DNA of 64,000 nt from Streptomyces cyanogenus (GTDB lineage Bacteria; Actinomycetota; Actinomycetes; Streptomycetales; Streptomycetaceae), in NCBI RefSeq assembly GCF_017526105.1, contig NZ_CP071839.1, positions 1,612,001-1,676,000 on the forward strand. The letters run 5' to 3'. The notes under the pieces were generated by a model. That model was not told where the DNA came from and searched no databases. It saw only the letters and a list, made by a program, of their open reading frames with translations. The position numbers were made by a program, and so were the translations under genes. This document shows, piece by piece, positions 35,941 through 44,805 of the stretch (positions are counted from its first letter, which is position 1; every line of letters begins with the position of its first letter).

Positions 35941-36378
35941 GATGCTCCGGCACGATCGGCGGGGACAGCACGGTGGGGGGTATGCGCGGCGAGACACTCT
36001 GGTGCGGGGGCAACGGAAACTAGCGAGGCCCTACTCGCGGGTCAATAACGGCGCAGCCTTTCCGTGTACGGGGGCGCCGATTCGGCCAGCGCGCCGAATT
36101 CCCCGCAAGCAGCAGTAAATTCCGCGATTCCTTTTCACGGGCGCGGGCGCGGGCCCGTCCGGTCGGCCAGGCGACACCGGCACAAGCCCGGCAAACCGTT
36201 CGCCTGCGTCACGGCGCGCCCGTGCCGCGCCACGCGACCGTACGTCCGGCCGCCTTCTGCGAATTCCGGAAGAGGCCGGCCCGGTGGCTCGAACCGGGCC
36301 GACGCGAAACGGACAGCGGGCACGGGGGTGCCACAGGAGCGGGGGCGGCCCGTGCCGAGCACCCCCCTCCCGCGCAGG
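35941..36378. other. Upstream region of PKS operon
   Basis: 438 bp without a gene. The left third is the leader and promoter of the PKS operon. The rest, to the stop of the sigma-like/ricin gene, is GC-rich and shows no reading frame that I can support. Confidence 0.5.
36017..36045 (-). promoter_or_regulatory. Promoter of PKS operon
   Basis: On the reverse strand TTGACC (36040-36045), a 17-bp spacer and TAGTTT (36017-36022). This is a near-consensus housekeeping-sigma promoter. Transcription would start near 36010, giving a leader of about 70 nt before ATG 35940. Confidence 0.75.
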
Positions 36379-38262
36379 TCAGCCGAGCCCCGTCCGCACG
36401 ACACCCGCCGCGGCACCGCCGCCGTGGGCGACCGGCTCGGTCAGCGTGCCGACGACCGGAACCACGAGCTCCTCCGCCTTCTGTACGGCCCGGGCCCCGG
36501 CGGCCGGTCGCTCCGCCCCGGCGGCGCGGATCCGGGCGACCCTCGGCGCGTCCCGCTGCCCGGCGATCCGCGGTGCCCCACGCTCCCTGTCGGCCCCCGG
36601 TTTCCCGCGCGTGGTGCCGCCGTCCTTCCGCTCGTGCCCGGGAGACCGCCCGGCCCCGCCCCTCGACGTCCCCGGCCGCCCGGAACCGGACCGGCCCTGT
36701 CCGACGCGCGCGTCCGGCACCGCGTCGGAACGCGGCCGTCGGCCGGCCGCCGCCGGCTCCAGCACCCACCGCTGCCGGGCCGACCCGTCGCGGTCCGCCA
36801 CGCCGACCCGGGTGGCGGAACGGCCTGACGCGGCCGCGAGGGCCAGGCCGTGGTGCCAGCGCAGCAGGATCTCGCCGCGCACCGTGACGTCGTACGACAC
36901 CTCCCCGGCGGGTACGAGGCAGCCGGCCAGCGCGACCCTCCTCGTGCCGGGGTCGGCGGCCAGGCACAGGCTGGGGTCGGCGGCGCTGCGCAGCAGGCCG
37001 TCGTCCTGGTACGACCACTGCTGCGAAGGGGCCGCCGTGCACGAGGCGAGGCGGACACCGGCGCCCGCCTCGACCCGGTCGCCGCGCACCTCCAGGCAGC
37101 GCCCGGAGGACAGGCCGCGCAGGGTGCCGTGGGCCAGGTCGGTGGATTCGCCGAAGGAGGCGGTGGCGGGCGAGGGGGCGGGGCGGGCACCCGCGCCGCT
37201 CGGCCGCGGGGTGCCGGCGGCGGGGGCGCCCCAGGTGACGCCGGGGCCGGGGACACCGTTGTCATCGGACCGGCCGTGGACCGCGAGGACGGTGGCGAGC
37301 AGGGCGACGCAGGTGAGTCCGACGCCGATGGCGACGGCCTTGCGGTGGCGGTACTCCCCTCCGGTGCGGTGCCGGCCGCCGGACGTCGGCGCCGTGTCCG
37401 GCGGCGCGTGCGGGGGCGGGGGCGGCCATTCCCCGGCGGCGCCGCGGCCGGGCCGGGAGTCGAGGTAGCGGCGGGCGCCCCAGCCGAGCACGGTCTCGGC
37501 GAGCAGGAGCGACAGGGCGCCGTCGAAGTGGCCGAGCTGTTCGGCGGCGTACCGGCAGTGGCGGCAGACCGTCAGATGCCGGCGCACCTCTGGCAGCAGG
37601 GTGCCGCCGCGGCGGATGGGAACGTCCAGGAGCCGGTTGTAGAAGCGGCATTCCCGGGTGGGTGCGAGTTCGCGGTGGGCGCGGACGCAACCGGCGCGGA
37701 ATTGTTCGCGCGCCCGCTCCAGGGCGGTCGTGGCGTCGGCCGGGTCCATACCCAGCAGACCGGCGGGTATGTTTATGGGTTCGGCTTCGACCTCGGTGTG
37801 CCAGAGAAGGCATTGCGCGGCGCCGGGAAGGGCCTGGAATGCGCGGGCTGCGAGTTGCCTGCTTTCCGGCGGGCCGGGCTTTGCGGCGCGCAGTCCGCGA
37901 CCGCCGGTGGTTTTGCGCAATTCCGTCAGAGCGATGCAGGCGACGTCGTCCGTGGCCCAGGCGCGGACGACCTCCCGGACGGCGACGAGCAGATGGGGGC
38001 GCAGGGCGCCGCCGGTCACGGCGCTCGGCATGCGGCCCAGCACGTGCTGGAAGGCCGCGGTGGCCACCAGCTGGGCGGTCGGCCCGGCGGCGGCCAGGCA
38101 GACCACGGCGTAGTCGCGGGTGGCCCGCCAGTGCCGGGCGAGCAGCAGCGCGACCGCGTGGTGGCGGCCCTCCTCCGGGCCGGTCAGCCGGGCGACGAGA
38201 ACGCGGTCGGGCTCCCCGGCCGGGGCGGGCAGGGGCGGGTGTGGGGGGTGGGGGGACTGCAC
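36379..38262 (-). CDS. Sigma-like/anti-sigma zinc-finger membrane protein with ricin lectin domain
   Basis: 627 residues from GTG 38262 (GGAAAGGAAA upstream). Residues about 15-190 resemble ECF sigma regions 2 and 4 (LTGPEEGRHHAVALLLARHW; ALPGAAQCLLWHTEVE). A zf-HC2-like motif HLTVCRHC follows near 245, then a single membrane helix (AVAIGVGLTCVALLATVLA near 310). The outer part is a ricin B-type beta-trefoil (about 400-520, with SQQWSY and ARQRWVLEP as QxW motifs) and a long basic, disordered tail. This combination would bind carbohydrate outside and change transcription inside. Whether the sigma part still binds RNA polymerase is open. Earlier in-frame starts exist. Confidence 0.75.
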   Translation of the reverse strand: MQSPHPPHPPLPAPAGEPDRVLVARLTGPEEGRHHAVALLLARHWRATRDYAVVCLAAAGPTAQLVATAAFQHVLGRMPSAVTGGALRPHLLVAVREVVRAWATDDVACIALTELRKTTGGRGLRAAKPGPPESRQLAARAFQALPGAAQCLLWHTEVEAEPINIPAGLLGMDPADATTALERAREQFRAGCVRAHRELAPTRECRFYNRLLDVPIRRGGTLLPEVRRHLTVCRHCRYAAEQLGHFDGALSLLLAETVLGWGARRYLDSRPGRGAAGEWPPPPPHAPPDTAPTSGGRHRTGGEYRHRKAVAIGVGLTCVALLATVLAVHGRSDDNGVPGPGVTWGAPAAGTPRPSGAGARPAPSPATASFGESTDLAHGTLRGLSSGRCLEVRGDRVEAGAGVRLASCTAAPSQQWSYQDDGLLRSAADPSLCLAADPGTRRVALAGCLVPAGEVSYDVTVRGEILLRWHHGLALAAASGRSATRVGVADRDGSARQRWVLEPAAAGRRPRSDAVPDARVGQGRSGSGRPGTSRGGAGRSPGHERKDGGTTRGKPGADRERGAPRIAGQRDAPRVARIRAAGAERPAAGARAVQKAEELVVPVVGTLTEPVAHGGGAAAGVVRTGLG

Positions 38263-38431
38263 GGAACCGTTTCCTTTCCAGCCGCAGGGCCGCATGCGCA
38301 AAGCGGTCCTGTCGGAAAGCAGTGCCTGATAGGTGCATACAAGGGCCGGCCTCGACGTCGGCGTCTGCCTTCGCCCTCCCGCGGGGAGGCTCACCTTTGC
38401 ACACGCGGCTGACAGGAAACAAGGAGCGGGA

Positions 38432-38494
38432 ATGCCCCCAGTGGCAAAGTCGGTGAATTACCCAATGGTTACCGGCGGTATCCCTCCGGGTTGA
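38432..38494 (+). CDS. Possible 20-residue small ORF
   Basis: ATG 38432 lies 6 nt after a strong AAGGAG (38421-38425 with preceding A), then 20 codons (MPPVAKSVNYPMVTGGIPPG) and TGA. It lies in the otherwise empty gap between the sigma-like/ricin gene and the thioesterase gene. The good ribosome-binding site is the only support; it resembles no family that I know. Confidence 0.3.
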   Translation: MPPVAKSVNYPMVTGGIPPG

Positions 38495-38800
38495 GCGGAA
38501 CAGTGCTCAACTTCCGTACCGCAAAAGCCGGATGGCTCACGCCGGCCGGCGACCGGCATGGGACACCCGGACCACCACGGTGGGCAGCGCGGCCGCCAGG
38601 CAGACGGCACTGGGACGCCGCGCAAGCCCCTCGTCTCGTTGCGCTTCTCGCTCAGGTGTTTCCGGTCGCGCCCCTGACCGGAACCGGCAGGCTCAGACCG
38701 GTCCGCGCCGAGCCGACGGTCGTGGCGCCGAGACGTGTCGGCCGGAGCAGCCCGCCGCATCGGGCTGCTCCGGCCGGGACGGTGACCGTGGTCCGGCGGG
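38495..38800. other. Gap upstream-free region with terminator
   Basis: About 300 bp with no gene that I can support apart from the hairpin at 38739-38776. Frames open here are explained by high GC. Confidence 0.5.
38739..38776 (-). terminator. Strong hairpin after thioesterase gene
   Basis: Perfect 16-bp stem CGGCCGGAGCAGCCCG / CGGGCTGCTCCGGCCG with a 6-nt loop, 24 bp beyond the thioesterase stop. No U-tract. Confidence 0.8.
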
Positions 38801-39262
38801 TCACTTCCCCTGGTCGGTCGGCCGGAGCGTCCACAGGACGCTCATCTCGCCGGTGACGGCGCCGTCCGCACGCCGGATCTCGATGGACACGGGGAACTCG
38901 GGCCGCTGTCCCGCGTCCAGTTCGGCGACGACCTCGGCGGCCGGGCGGCCCAGCGTGGCGGTCGCGGTGACGGCCCCCATCGCCAGCTTCCTGTAGGCGA
39001 TCTCGGCCCGCACCGCGAGCGGTACGGCACGCGAGAGCTGGTCCCCGAAGGCGGCCAGCACGATGGCGCCGCTGGCCGACTCCCCGAGGGTGAACATCGC
39101 ACCGGCGTGCGGGCCGCCCACGTGGTTGTGGTACGCGCCCTGGTCCGGCAGGGACACCACGGCCTTGTCGGGCGTGGTCTCCAGGAACTGGAGGTTCAGC
39201 GTCCGGGCCATGGGCACGGTGGCGGCGAGCATCTCGCCGATCGACATCTGGTCTGCGCTCAT
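38801..39262 (-). CDS. PaaI/DUF4442-type hotdog thioesterase
   Basis: 153 residues of hotdog fold. The active-site helix region is YHNHVGGPHAGAMFTLGESA, with the acidic residue in LGESASG, and AYRKLAMGAVTATA forms the central strand. Such proteins hydrolyse acyl-CoA thioesters. The start is uncertain: ATG 39262 is listed, but ATG 39271 and ATG 39247 are in frame and none has a good ribosome-binding site. Confidence 0.85.
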   Translation of the reverse strand: MSADQMSIGEMLAATVPMARTLNLQFLETTPDKAVVSLPDQGAYHNHVGGPHAGAMFTLGESASGAIVLAAFGDQLSRAVPLAVRAEIAYRKLAMGAVTATATLGRPAAEVVAELDAGQRPEFPVSIEIRRADGAVTGEMSVLWTLRPTDQGK

Positions 39263-39324
39263 GGCCGCCATGTTACTCACGAGTAGCGAGGCCTGGCCAG
39301 AGAAGCACACTAGGGTTACGGGCC

Positions 39325-40368
39325 ATGTGGCCAGATCAGCAGCCGCCAGGGGGCGCGCAGAACCCGCAGCACGACCAGCAGAACCCGTACCAGCAGCCGG
39401 GCTATCAGCAGCCGAACCCGTACCAGCAGCCCGGATACCAGCAGTACCCGCAGGCCGGCTCGTACGGACAGCAGGCGCAGGCCGGCCCTTACGGACAGCA
39501 GCAGTGGGGGCAGCCCCCGACAGTGCCGGTGCCCGAGCCCCCGCAGGGCGGCGGCGGCCGTACCAAGCTGATCGCGATCATCGCGGCCACGGCCGTCGTG
39601 GTCACCGCCGCCGTGACCGGCTATCTGGTGCTGGGCGGAACGAAGGACGACGAGGCGGACAACGGCAAGGGCGGACAGAGCACGAGTCCGTCGCCGACCG
39701 GCTCCTCGCCCGCCTCGCCCACCTCGACCACGACCGACAACCCGCGTTCCGGCGAGTCGGAGAAGCCGACGGTCCCCGGCTGGAAGGTCGTGGTGAACCC
39801 CAAGCACGGCACGGCCTTCGACGTACCCGCCGACTGGGAGGTGGAGAAGCCCGGCGTCTTCTCCTTCTTCGAGGACGAGGTGAAGGGCGACGGCTCGGCG
39901 TACATCGGCTTCTCCGGCCCCGCGTTCCTGAAGCCGGAGTACTGCACCTCCGACAAGAGCGGCTACAAGGAGTCGCACGCGCTCGCGGGCAGCGGCACGA
40001 AGGGCGAGAACGGGGCCAAGGACACCGCGAGCACCGCCCGCGGCGACTCGGCCGCCTTCGCGTTCGGCGGGTACACCGACCAGTCCAAGGCAGCCAGGAA
40101 GTACCTGCGGATCGGCAAGGCCAGGCCCTTCACGACGGCGTCGGGCGTCAAGGGCAGCGTCGCGACGTCGTACGTCGTCGGCGTGCCGAAGAAGAACAAG
40201 TGCGACACCGACGGCAAGGCCGTCACGTTCGCCTTCAAGAACTCCAAGGGCAACTTCGTCTCCTGGACGCTCTACGGCGCCAAGGGCGTCAAGGACGAAC
40301 TGCCCGACGCGACCATCGACAAGATCCTGACCACGGTACGCCTGCACGGCGACCCGATCGCGGACTGA
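39325..40368 (+). CDS. Membrane protein with Pro/Gln/Tyr-rich N-terminus
   Basis: 347 residues. Residues 1-70 are Gln/Pro/Tyr repeats (NPYQQPGYQQP), then one membrane helix (LIAIIAATAVVVTAAVTGYLVL about 82-103), a Ser/Thr/Pro linker and an extracytoplasmic domain (about 145-345, GTAFDVPADWEVEKPG) of unknown role with two cysteines (EYCTSD and NKCDTDG) that may pair. Common actinobacterial architecture. ATG 39325 lies 8 nt below TAGGGT. Confidence 0.8.
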   Translation: MWPDQQPPGGAQNPQHDQQNPYQQPGYQQPNPYQQPGYQQYPQAGSYGQQAQAGPYGQQQWGQPPTVPVPEPPQGGGGRTKLIAIIAATAVVVTAAVTGYLVLGGTKDDEADNGKGGQSTSPSPTGSSPASPTSTTTDNPRSGESEKPTVPGWKVVVNPKHGTAFDVPADWEVEKPGVFSFFEDEVKGDGSAYIGFSGPAFLKPEYCTSDKSGYKESHALAGSGTKGENGAKDTASTARGDSAAFAFGGYTDQSKAARKYLRIGKARPFTTASGVKGSVATSYVVGVPKKNKCDTDGKAVTFAFKNSKGNFVSWTLYGAKGVKDELPDATIDKILTTVRLHGDPIAD

Positions 40369-40378
40369 CCGGCCCCGG

Positions 40379-40397
40379 GACCGCCGCGCGGGCGGTC
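40379..40397. terminator. Hairpin between convergent genes
   Basis: GACCGCC-GCGCG-GGCGGTC, a perfect 7-bp stem just after the Gln-rich membrane protein gene and before the stop of the convergent methyltransferase-like gene. Confidence 0.5.
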
Positions 40398-40415
40398 GTC
40401 GTCCGCCCGGCGGCG

Positions 40416-41261
40416 TCAGCCGATGCCGAACGCCCCGTCGGGGGGCTCGGGCGAGGGCACCGCTCCGGTGTCCTCGACCGGGCGGGCCGAGCCGATGAAC
40501 TCCTCTACCGCCGGCCCGTGTTCGACCCGCGCCGGAAAGGCGTCCGCCGCGGCGCGGCGGGCGACCGCGGCGACGTCCAGCGGTCGGTGCGAGGCCACGA
40601 CCACCGCGTTGCCGAACCGCCGACCGCGCAGCACCGCCGGCTCGGCGATCAGCGCCGTCTCCTCGAACACGGCGGCCAGGTTGGCCAGTTGGGAGCGGAG
40701 GAAGCCGAACGGCGCCGCGTCCGCGAGGTTCGCCGCATAGACCCCGCCGGGCCGCAGCACCCGCTCGGCCTGGCGGACGTACGGCAGCGTGGTCAGATGC
40801 GCCGGCACCCGGGACCCCCCGAACACGTCGGCGACCAGCACGTCGGCGTGGTCGTCCGGCGCCTCCTCCAGCCAGGCCCGGGCATCCGCCGCGTGCAGGG
40901 CGACGCCCGAGCCCGCCGGCAGCGGCAACTGCTCGGTGACCAGTTCCAGCAGCCCCCGGTCGGCCTCGACCACGTCCTGCCGGGACCCGGGCCGGGTGGC
41001 GGCCACGTAGCGGGGCAGCGTCAGCGCGCCCCCGCCGAGGTGCACCACGTCCAGCGGCACCCCCTGGGCGGAGACGGCGTCCAGCACGAACCCCAGCCGC
41101 CGCGCGTACTCGAACTCCAGATACGCCGGGTCGTCGAGATCGACGTACGACTGCGGCGCCCCGTCGACGGTGAGCAGCCAGGCCCGCTCCCGATCGACGT
41201 CGGGCATCAGCTTGGCGGTGCCGTGGTCGGTGGTGCGGGAAACGGGTATCTGCTCGGTCAC
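40416..41261 (-). CDS. Spermidine-synthase-like methyltransferase-fold protein
   Basis: 281 residues. The N-terminal beta part has WLLTVDGAPQSYVDLDDP, which is the spermidine-synthase entry strand. The Rossmann core follows: VVHLGGGALTLPRYVA, VVEADRGLLEL and VADVFGGSRVPAHLTT. Polyamine synthase residues are only partly kept, so it may act on another substrate or simply bind nucleoside. GTG 41261 lies 6 nt below CACAAT, so it is probably leaderless. Confidence 0.8.
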   Translation of the reverse strand: MTEQIPVSRTTDHGTAKLMPDVDRERAWLLTVDGAPQSYVDLDDPAYLEFEYARRLGFVLDAVSAQGVPLDVVHLGGGALTLPRYVAATRPGSRQDVVEADRGLLELVTEQLPLPAGSGVALHAADARAWLEEAPDDHADVLVADVFGGSRVPAHLTTLPYVRQAERVLRPGGVYAANLADAAPFGFLRSQLANLAAVFEETALIAEPAVLRGRRFGNAVVVASHRPLDVAAVARRAAADAFPARVEHGPAVEEFIGSARPVEDTGAVPSPEPPDGAFGIG

Positions 41262-41344
41262 CTGTTCATTGTGACGCGCGCACGCGGCGCGGGGGACCGC
41301 GCGGCCGGCCGGGACGGCCCCGCGGTCCCCCACACACCTCGGCC

Positions 41345-42514
41345 TCACTCCACCGTGGTCACGGTCCCCGCTCCCACGGTGCGCCCGCCCTCACGGACGG
41401 CGAACCCGAGCCCCGGCTCCAACGGCACCTCCCGCCCCAGCTCGACGGTCATCTCCACCGTCTCCCCGGGCCGGGCGACCGCCCGCTCGCCGAGGTCCAC
41501 GTCCCCGACGACGTCCGCCGTCCTGATGTAGAACTGCGGCCGGTAGCCGGTGGAGACCGGCGTCGTACGACCCCCTTCGCGCCCGGACAGCACGTACACC
41601 CGCGCCGTGAAGCGGCGGCTCGGCACCACGCTCCCCGGTGCCGCGACCACGTGCCCGCGCCGTACGGCGTCCCGGGGCACGCCCCGCAGCAGCAGCGCCA
41701 CGTTGTCCCCGGCCTGCGCCTCCTCCATCGGCTTGCCGAAGGTCTCCAGGCCGGTCACGACCGTCTGGACGTCCGCGCCGAGCACGTCGACCCGGTCGCC
41801 CACCCGGACCGCCCCTCTCTCGACGGCACCGGTCACGACGGTCCCCCGCCCGGTGATGGTGAGCACGTTCTCGACGGGCAGCAGGAACGACGCGTCGAGA
41901 TACCGCTCCGGCATGGGCACGTAGGTGTCCACCGCGTCGAGCAGCGCCTCCACGGACGCCGTCCAGCGCGGGTCGCCCTCCAGGGCCCTCAGTCCGGAGA
42001 CGCGTACGACGGGGACGGCGTCGCCCGGGTAGCCCTGGGCGGTGAGCAGGTCGCGGACCTCCAGCTCGACCAGGTCGGTCAGCTCCTCGTCCCCGGCGTC
42101 GGCCTTGTTCAGCGCGACCACGATGTGGTCGACGCCCACCTGCCGGGCGAGCAGCACGTGTTCGGCGGTCTGCGGCATGATCCCGTCGAGCGCCGAGACG
42201 ACGAGGACGGCCCCGTCGAGCTGGGCGGCGCCGGTGACCATGTTCTTGACGTAGTCGGCGTGGCCCGGCATGTCGACGTGGGCGTAGTGCCGGGTGTCGG
42301 TCTCGTACTCGACGTGGGCGATGTTGATGGTGATGCCGCGGGCGGCCTCCTCCGGGGCCCGGTCGATGCGGTCGAACGGCACGAAGGTGCCGGTGCCGCG
42401 CTCGGCGAGGACCTTGGTGATGGCGGCGGTCAGGGTCGTCTTGCCGTGGTCGACGTGACCCATGGTGCCGATGTTCAGGTGCGGCTTGGTGCGCACGTAG
42501 GCCGTTTTGGACAT
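41345..42514 (-). CDS. tuf3: Divergent elongation factor Tu (EF-Tu3 type)
   Basis: 389 residues, all three EF-Tu domains. G1 GHVDHGKT (19-26), switch [12 protein letters not shown] with the key Thr, G3 DMPGHADY (81-88), G4 NKAD, then domain 2 and 3 with [13 protein letters not shown] and [10 protein letters not shown]. It carries aminoacyl-tRNA to the ribosome. It differs from housekeeping EF-Tu: the near-universal DCPGH is DMPGH, the segment before switch I is shortened and changed ([13 protein letters not shown]), and it stands alone rather than in the str operon. Streptomyces tuf3 genes are known as stringent-response-linked second copies. GAGG precedes ATG 42514. Confidence 0.93.
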   Translation of the reverse strand: MSKTAYVRTKPHLNIGTMGHVDHGKTTLTAAITKVLAERGTGTFVPFDRIDRAPEEAARGITINIAHVEYETDTRHYAHVDMPGHADYVKNMVTGAAQLDGAVLVVSALDGIMPQTAEHVLLARQVGVDHIVVALNKADAGDEELTDLVELEVRDLLTAQGYPGDAVPVVRVSGLRALEGDPRWTASVEALLDAVDTYVPMPERYLDASFLLPVENVLTITGRGTVVTGAVERGAVRVGDRVDVLGADVQTVVTGLETFGKPMEEAQAGDNVALLLRGVPRDAVRRGHVVAAPGSVVPSRRFTARVYVLSGREGGRTTPVSTGYRPQFYIRTADVVGDVDLGERAVARPGETVEMTVELGREVPLEPGLGFAVREGGRTVGAGTVTTVE

Positions 42515-42820
42515 GGCTGTACCTCGAAGCCTCTCAGCCGTGACGGAAGAACGCGGGACCCCGGGGACTCGCCGACCCTCCCCCTGCGGGGTCCGCCGGA
42601 CGATCCGGAGAGGGTCAGCTTCGGGCGCCGTCGGCAGCGGCCACGAGGATCAGGACGGCAGCCTTCGGCGCATCCGCGACGGCGGATGCTGCGAGGAGGA
42701 AGGCGTACCGGAACATGTGGTCGATCATCGCCGACGGTCCGTCCGGCGTCGAATGGTTTTCGCGGCGGGGTGAGTTCGGGCTCACGGCGCTCACCCGGGA
42801 TCGTCGGTTAGGGTCGCCGG
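42515..42820. other. Gap between tuf3 and TVP38-like gene
   Basis: 306 bp. It holds the tuf3 leader, a possible 37-codon ORF on the reverse strand (42615-42728) and the promoter of the next gene. No clear -35/-10 pair for tuf3 was found. Confidence 0.5.
42615..42728 (-). CDS. Possible 37-residue hydrophobic peptide
   Basis: ATG 42728 to TGA 42615-42617 reads a short protein with [13 protein letters not shown] and [15 protein letters not shown], upstream of and in the same direction as tuf3. The ribosome-binding site is weak. It may be a leader peptide or chance in GC-rich DNA. Confidence 0.25.
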   Translation of the reverse strand: MIDHMFRYAFLLAASAVADAPKAAVLILVAAADGARS

Positions 42821-43525
42821 ATGCTCGATGCCGACCGCTCTGGCACCGCCACGGCCTCTCCCCGGGCCGCCGCCACCCTGCTGTCCCCCTACGCCCGGCT
42901 GTCGCTGCTGCTCGCGCTGCTCGCGGGCGCCGCCGTCTGCGTGCTGCTGTTCGAGCCGCAGCGGCTGCTGACGCACGGCGTGCCGCCGCAGCTCGGCGGG
43001 GCCGCGGCGGCCGCCGTGTTCGCGGCGGCGTACGGGCTGTGCACGGTGGCGTTCGTACCGCGCCCCTTGCTGAACCTGGCCGCGGGCGCGCTGTTCGGCG
43101 CCCAGCTGGGGCTGGCGACGGCGCTCGCGGGCACGGTGCTCGGGGCCGGGATGGCGTTCGGCCTGGGCCGGACGCTCGGGCAGGGCGCGTTGCGCCCGCT
43201 GCTGCGGGGCCGCTGGCTGAAGGCGGCCGACGGGCAGCTCAGCCGGCACGGGTTCCGGTCCATGCTGGCCGTCCGGCTCTTCCCCGGCGTGCCGTTCTCG
43301 GCGGCGAACTACTGCGCGGCCGTCTCCCGCATGGGCTGGCTGCCGTTCCTGCTGGCGACGGGGCTGGGGTCGATCCCGAACACGGCCGCCTACGCGGTCG
43401 CCGGCGCCCGCGCCTCGGCGCCGGCCTCCCCCGCCTTCCTGATCGCGATGGCCTGCATCGCCGTACCGGCGCTTGCGGGCACGGTGCTGGCCTGGCGCAA
43501 GCGCCACCGGCTGCGCGGCCGGTGA
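42821..43525 (+). CDS. TVP38/TMEM64-family membrane protein
   Basis: 234 residues with about five membrane segments. The VTT/SNARE-associated core is FVPRPLLNLAAGALFGAQ, then GTVLGAGMAFGLGRTLG, LAVRLFPGVPFSAANYCAA and LGSIPNTAAYAVAG. Related to DedA and probably a membrane-lipid-handling protein. A TAGGGT box ends 6 nt before ATG 42821, so it is probably leaderless. Confidence 0.88.
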   Translation: MLDADRSGTATASPRAAATLLSPYARLSLLLALLAGAAVCVLLFEPQRLLTHGVPPQLGGAAAAAVFAAAYGLCTVAFVPRPLLNLAAGALFGAQLGLATALAGTVLGAGMAFGLGRTLGQGALRPLLRGRWLKAADGQLSRHGFRSMLAVRLFPGVPFSAANYCAAVSRMGWLPFLLATGLGSIPNTAAYAVAGARASAPASPAFLIAMACIAVPALAGTVLAWRKRHRLRGR

Positions 43526-43529
43526 AGGA

Positions 43530-44699
43530 TCAGACGCCTTCCAGAATCATCGCGTTCGCGAGTCCGCCCGCCTCGCACATGGTCTGGAGGGCGTAGCGGG
43601 CGCCGCGTTCCCGCATGGCGTGGACCAGGGTCGTGGTCAGCCGGGTGCCGCTCGCGCCGAGCGGGTGACCGAGGGCGATCGCGCCGCCGTGCACGTTGAC
43701 CTTGGCGAGGTCGGCGCCGGTCTCCTGCTGCCAGGCGAGGACCACGCTGGAGAAGGCCTCGTTCACCTCGAAAAGGTCGATGTCGCCCAGCTTCAGGCCC
43801 GCCCGGCGCAGCACCTTTTCCGTCGCCGGGATCACCCCGGTGAGCATCAGCAGCGGGTCGGAGCCGGTCACGGCGAAGCTGTGCAGGCGGGCCAGCGGGC
43901 GCAGGCCGAGCCGGGCCGCGGTGTCGCCGGAGGTGATGAGGACGGCGGAGGCGCCGTCGTTGACAGGGCTGGCGTTGCCCGCGGTGACGTTCCACTCGAT
44001 CTGCGGGAACCGCTCGGCGAAGCCGGGGTCGTGGTAGGCGGGCTTGAGACCGGCGAGGATCTCCGGGGTGGTGTCCGGGCGGACGCACTCGTCGCGGGCG
44101 ACGCCGTCGAGCGGCGCGACCTCGGCGTCGAAGAGCCCGTCGCGCCACGCGGCCGCGGCCTTGCGGTGGGAGGAGACGGCGAACTCGTCCATCCGCGCGC
44201 GCGTGAGGGACCACTTGGCGGCGATGAGTTCGGCGCTGATCCCCTGCGGGACCATGCCTTCCGGGTAGCGCTCGGCGACGCCGGGCCCGAACGGGTCCTT
44301 CCCCGCGGGCACGTTGGACCACATCGGCACCCGGCTCATCGACTCCACACCGCAGGCCACGACGAGGTCGTACGCACCGGACATCACGCCCTGCGCGGCG
44401 AAGTGCACGGCCTGCTGGGAGGAGCCGCACTGGCGGTCCACGGTGGTCGCCGGAACCGACTCGGGCAGGCCGGCGGCGAGGGCGGCGTACCGGGTGGTGT
44501 TCATGGCCTGCTCGCCGACCTGGTCGACGGCGCCGCCGATCACGTCGTCGATCAGCGCCGGGTCGACGCCGGAGCGCTCGACCAGGGTGCGCAGGGTGTG
44601 GGCGAGGAGCTGCACGGGGTGGACGTGGGCGAGGGAGCCGTTCGGCCTGCCCTTGCCGATCGGGGTGCGTACGGCTTCGACGATGACTGCGTCTCGCAT
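43530..44699 (-). CDS. Acetyl-CoA acetyltransferase (thiolase)
   Basis: 389 residues. Catalytic residues are all visible: acyl-accepting Cys in DRQCGSSQQA near 88, GHPLGASGTR with the catalytic His, and the second Cys in QTMCEAGGLANA near the end. It condenses or cleaves acyl-CoAs. GGAGG lies 8 nt before ATG 44699, which is preferred over an in-frame ATG 15 nt upstream. Divergent from an HxlR regulator. Confidence 0.95.
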   Translation of the reverse strand: MRDAVIVEAVRTPIGKGRPNGSLAHVHPVQLLAHTLRTLVERSGVDPALIDDVIGGAVDQVGEQAMNTTRYAALAAGLPESVPATTVDRQCGSSQQAVHFAAQGVMSGAYDLVVACGVESMSRVPMWSNVPAGKDPFGPGVAERYPEGMVPQGISAELIAAKWSLTRARMDEFAVSSHRKAAAAWRDGLFDAEVAPLDGVARDECVRPDTTPEILAGLKPAYHDPGFAERFPQIEWNVTAGNASPVNDGASAVLITSGDTAARLGLRPLARLHSFAVTGSDPLLMLTGVIPATEKVLRRAGLKLGDIDLFEVNEAFSSVVLAWQQETGADLAKVNVHGGAIALGHPLGASGTRLTTTLVHAMRERGARYALQTMCEAGGLANAMILEGV

Positions 44700-44755
44700 G
44701 GGGTGGGCCTCCAACGTGATCGCGAGGGCTACCGGTGAGTAGGAAATCCGGACTC

Positions 44756-44798
44756 ACCATAGCCCTTTAAGTTGGAAAATCAAACCCTCCTTTAGACT
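44756..44798. promoter_or_regulatory. Divergent promoters of thiolase and HxlR genes
   Basis: Leftward TTGATT (44778-44783), 16-bp spacer, TATGGT (44756-44761). Rightward -10 TAGACT is at 44793-44798, 7 nt before the HxlR ATG. The AT-rich stretch GTTGGAAAATCAAAC (44771-44785) lies on the leftward -35 and is a likely binding site for the winged-helix regulator. Confidence 0.5.
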
Positions 44799-44805
44799 GG
44801 GCCGC

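Noticed and set aside
38491..38856. 121-codon frame from a TTG start in the gap before the thioesterase gene
   Set aside because: Arg/Pro/Gly-rich, no ribosome-binding site, and it runs into the terminator and the thioesterase gene on the other strand.
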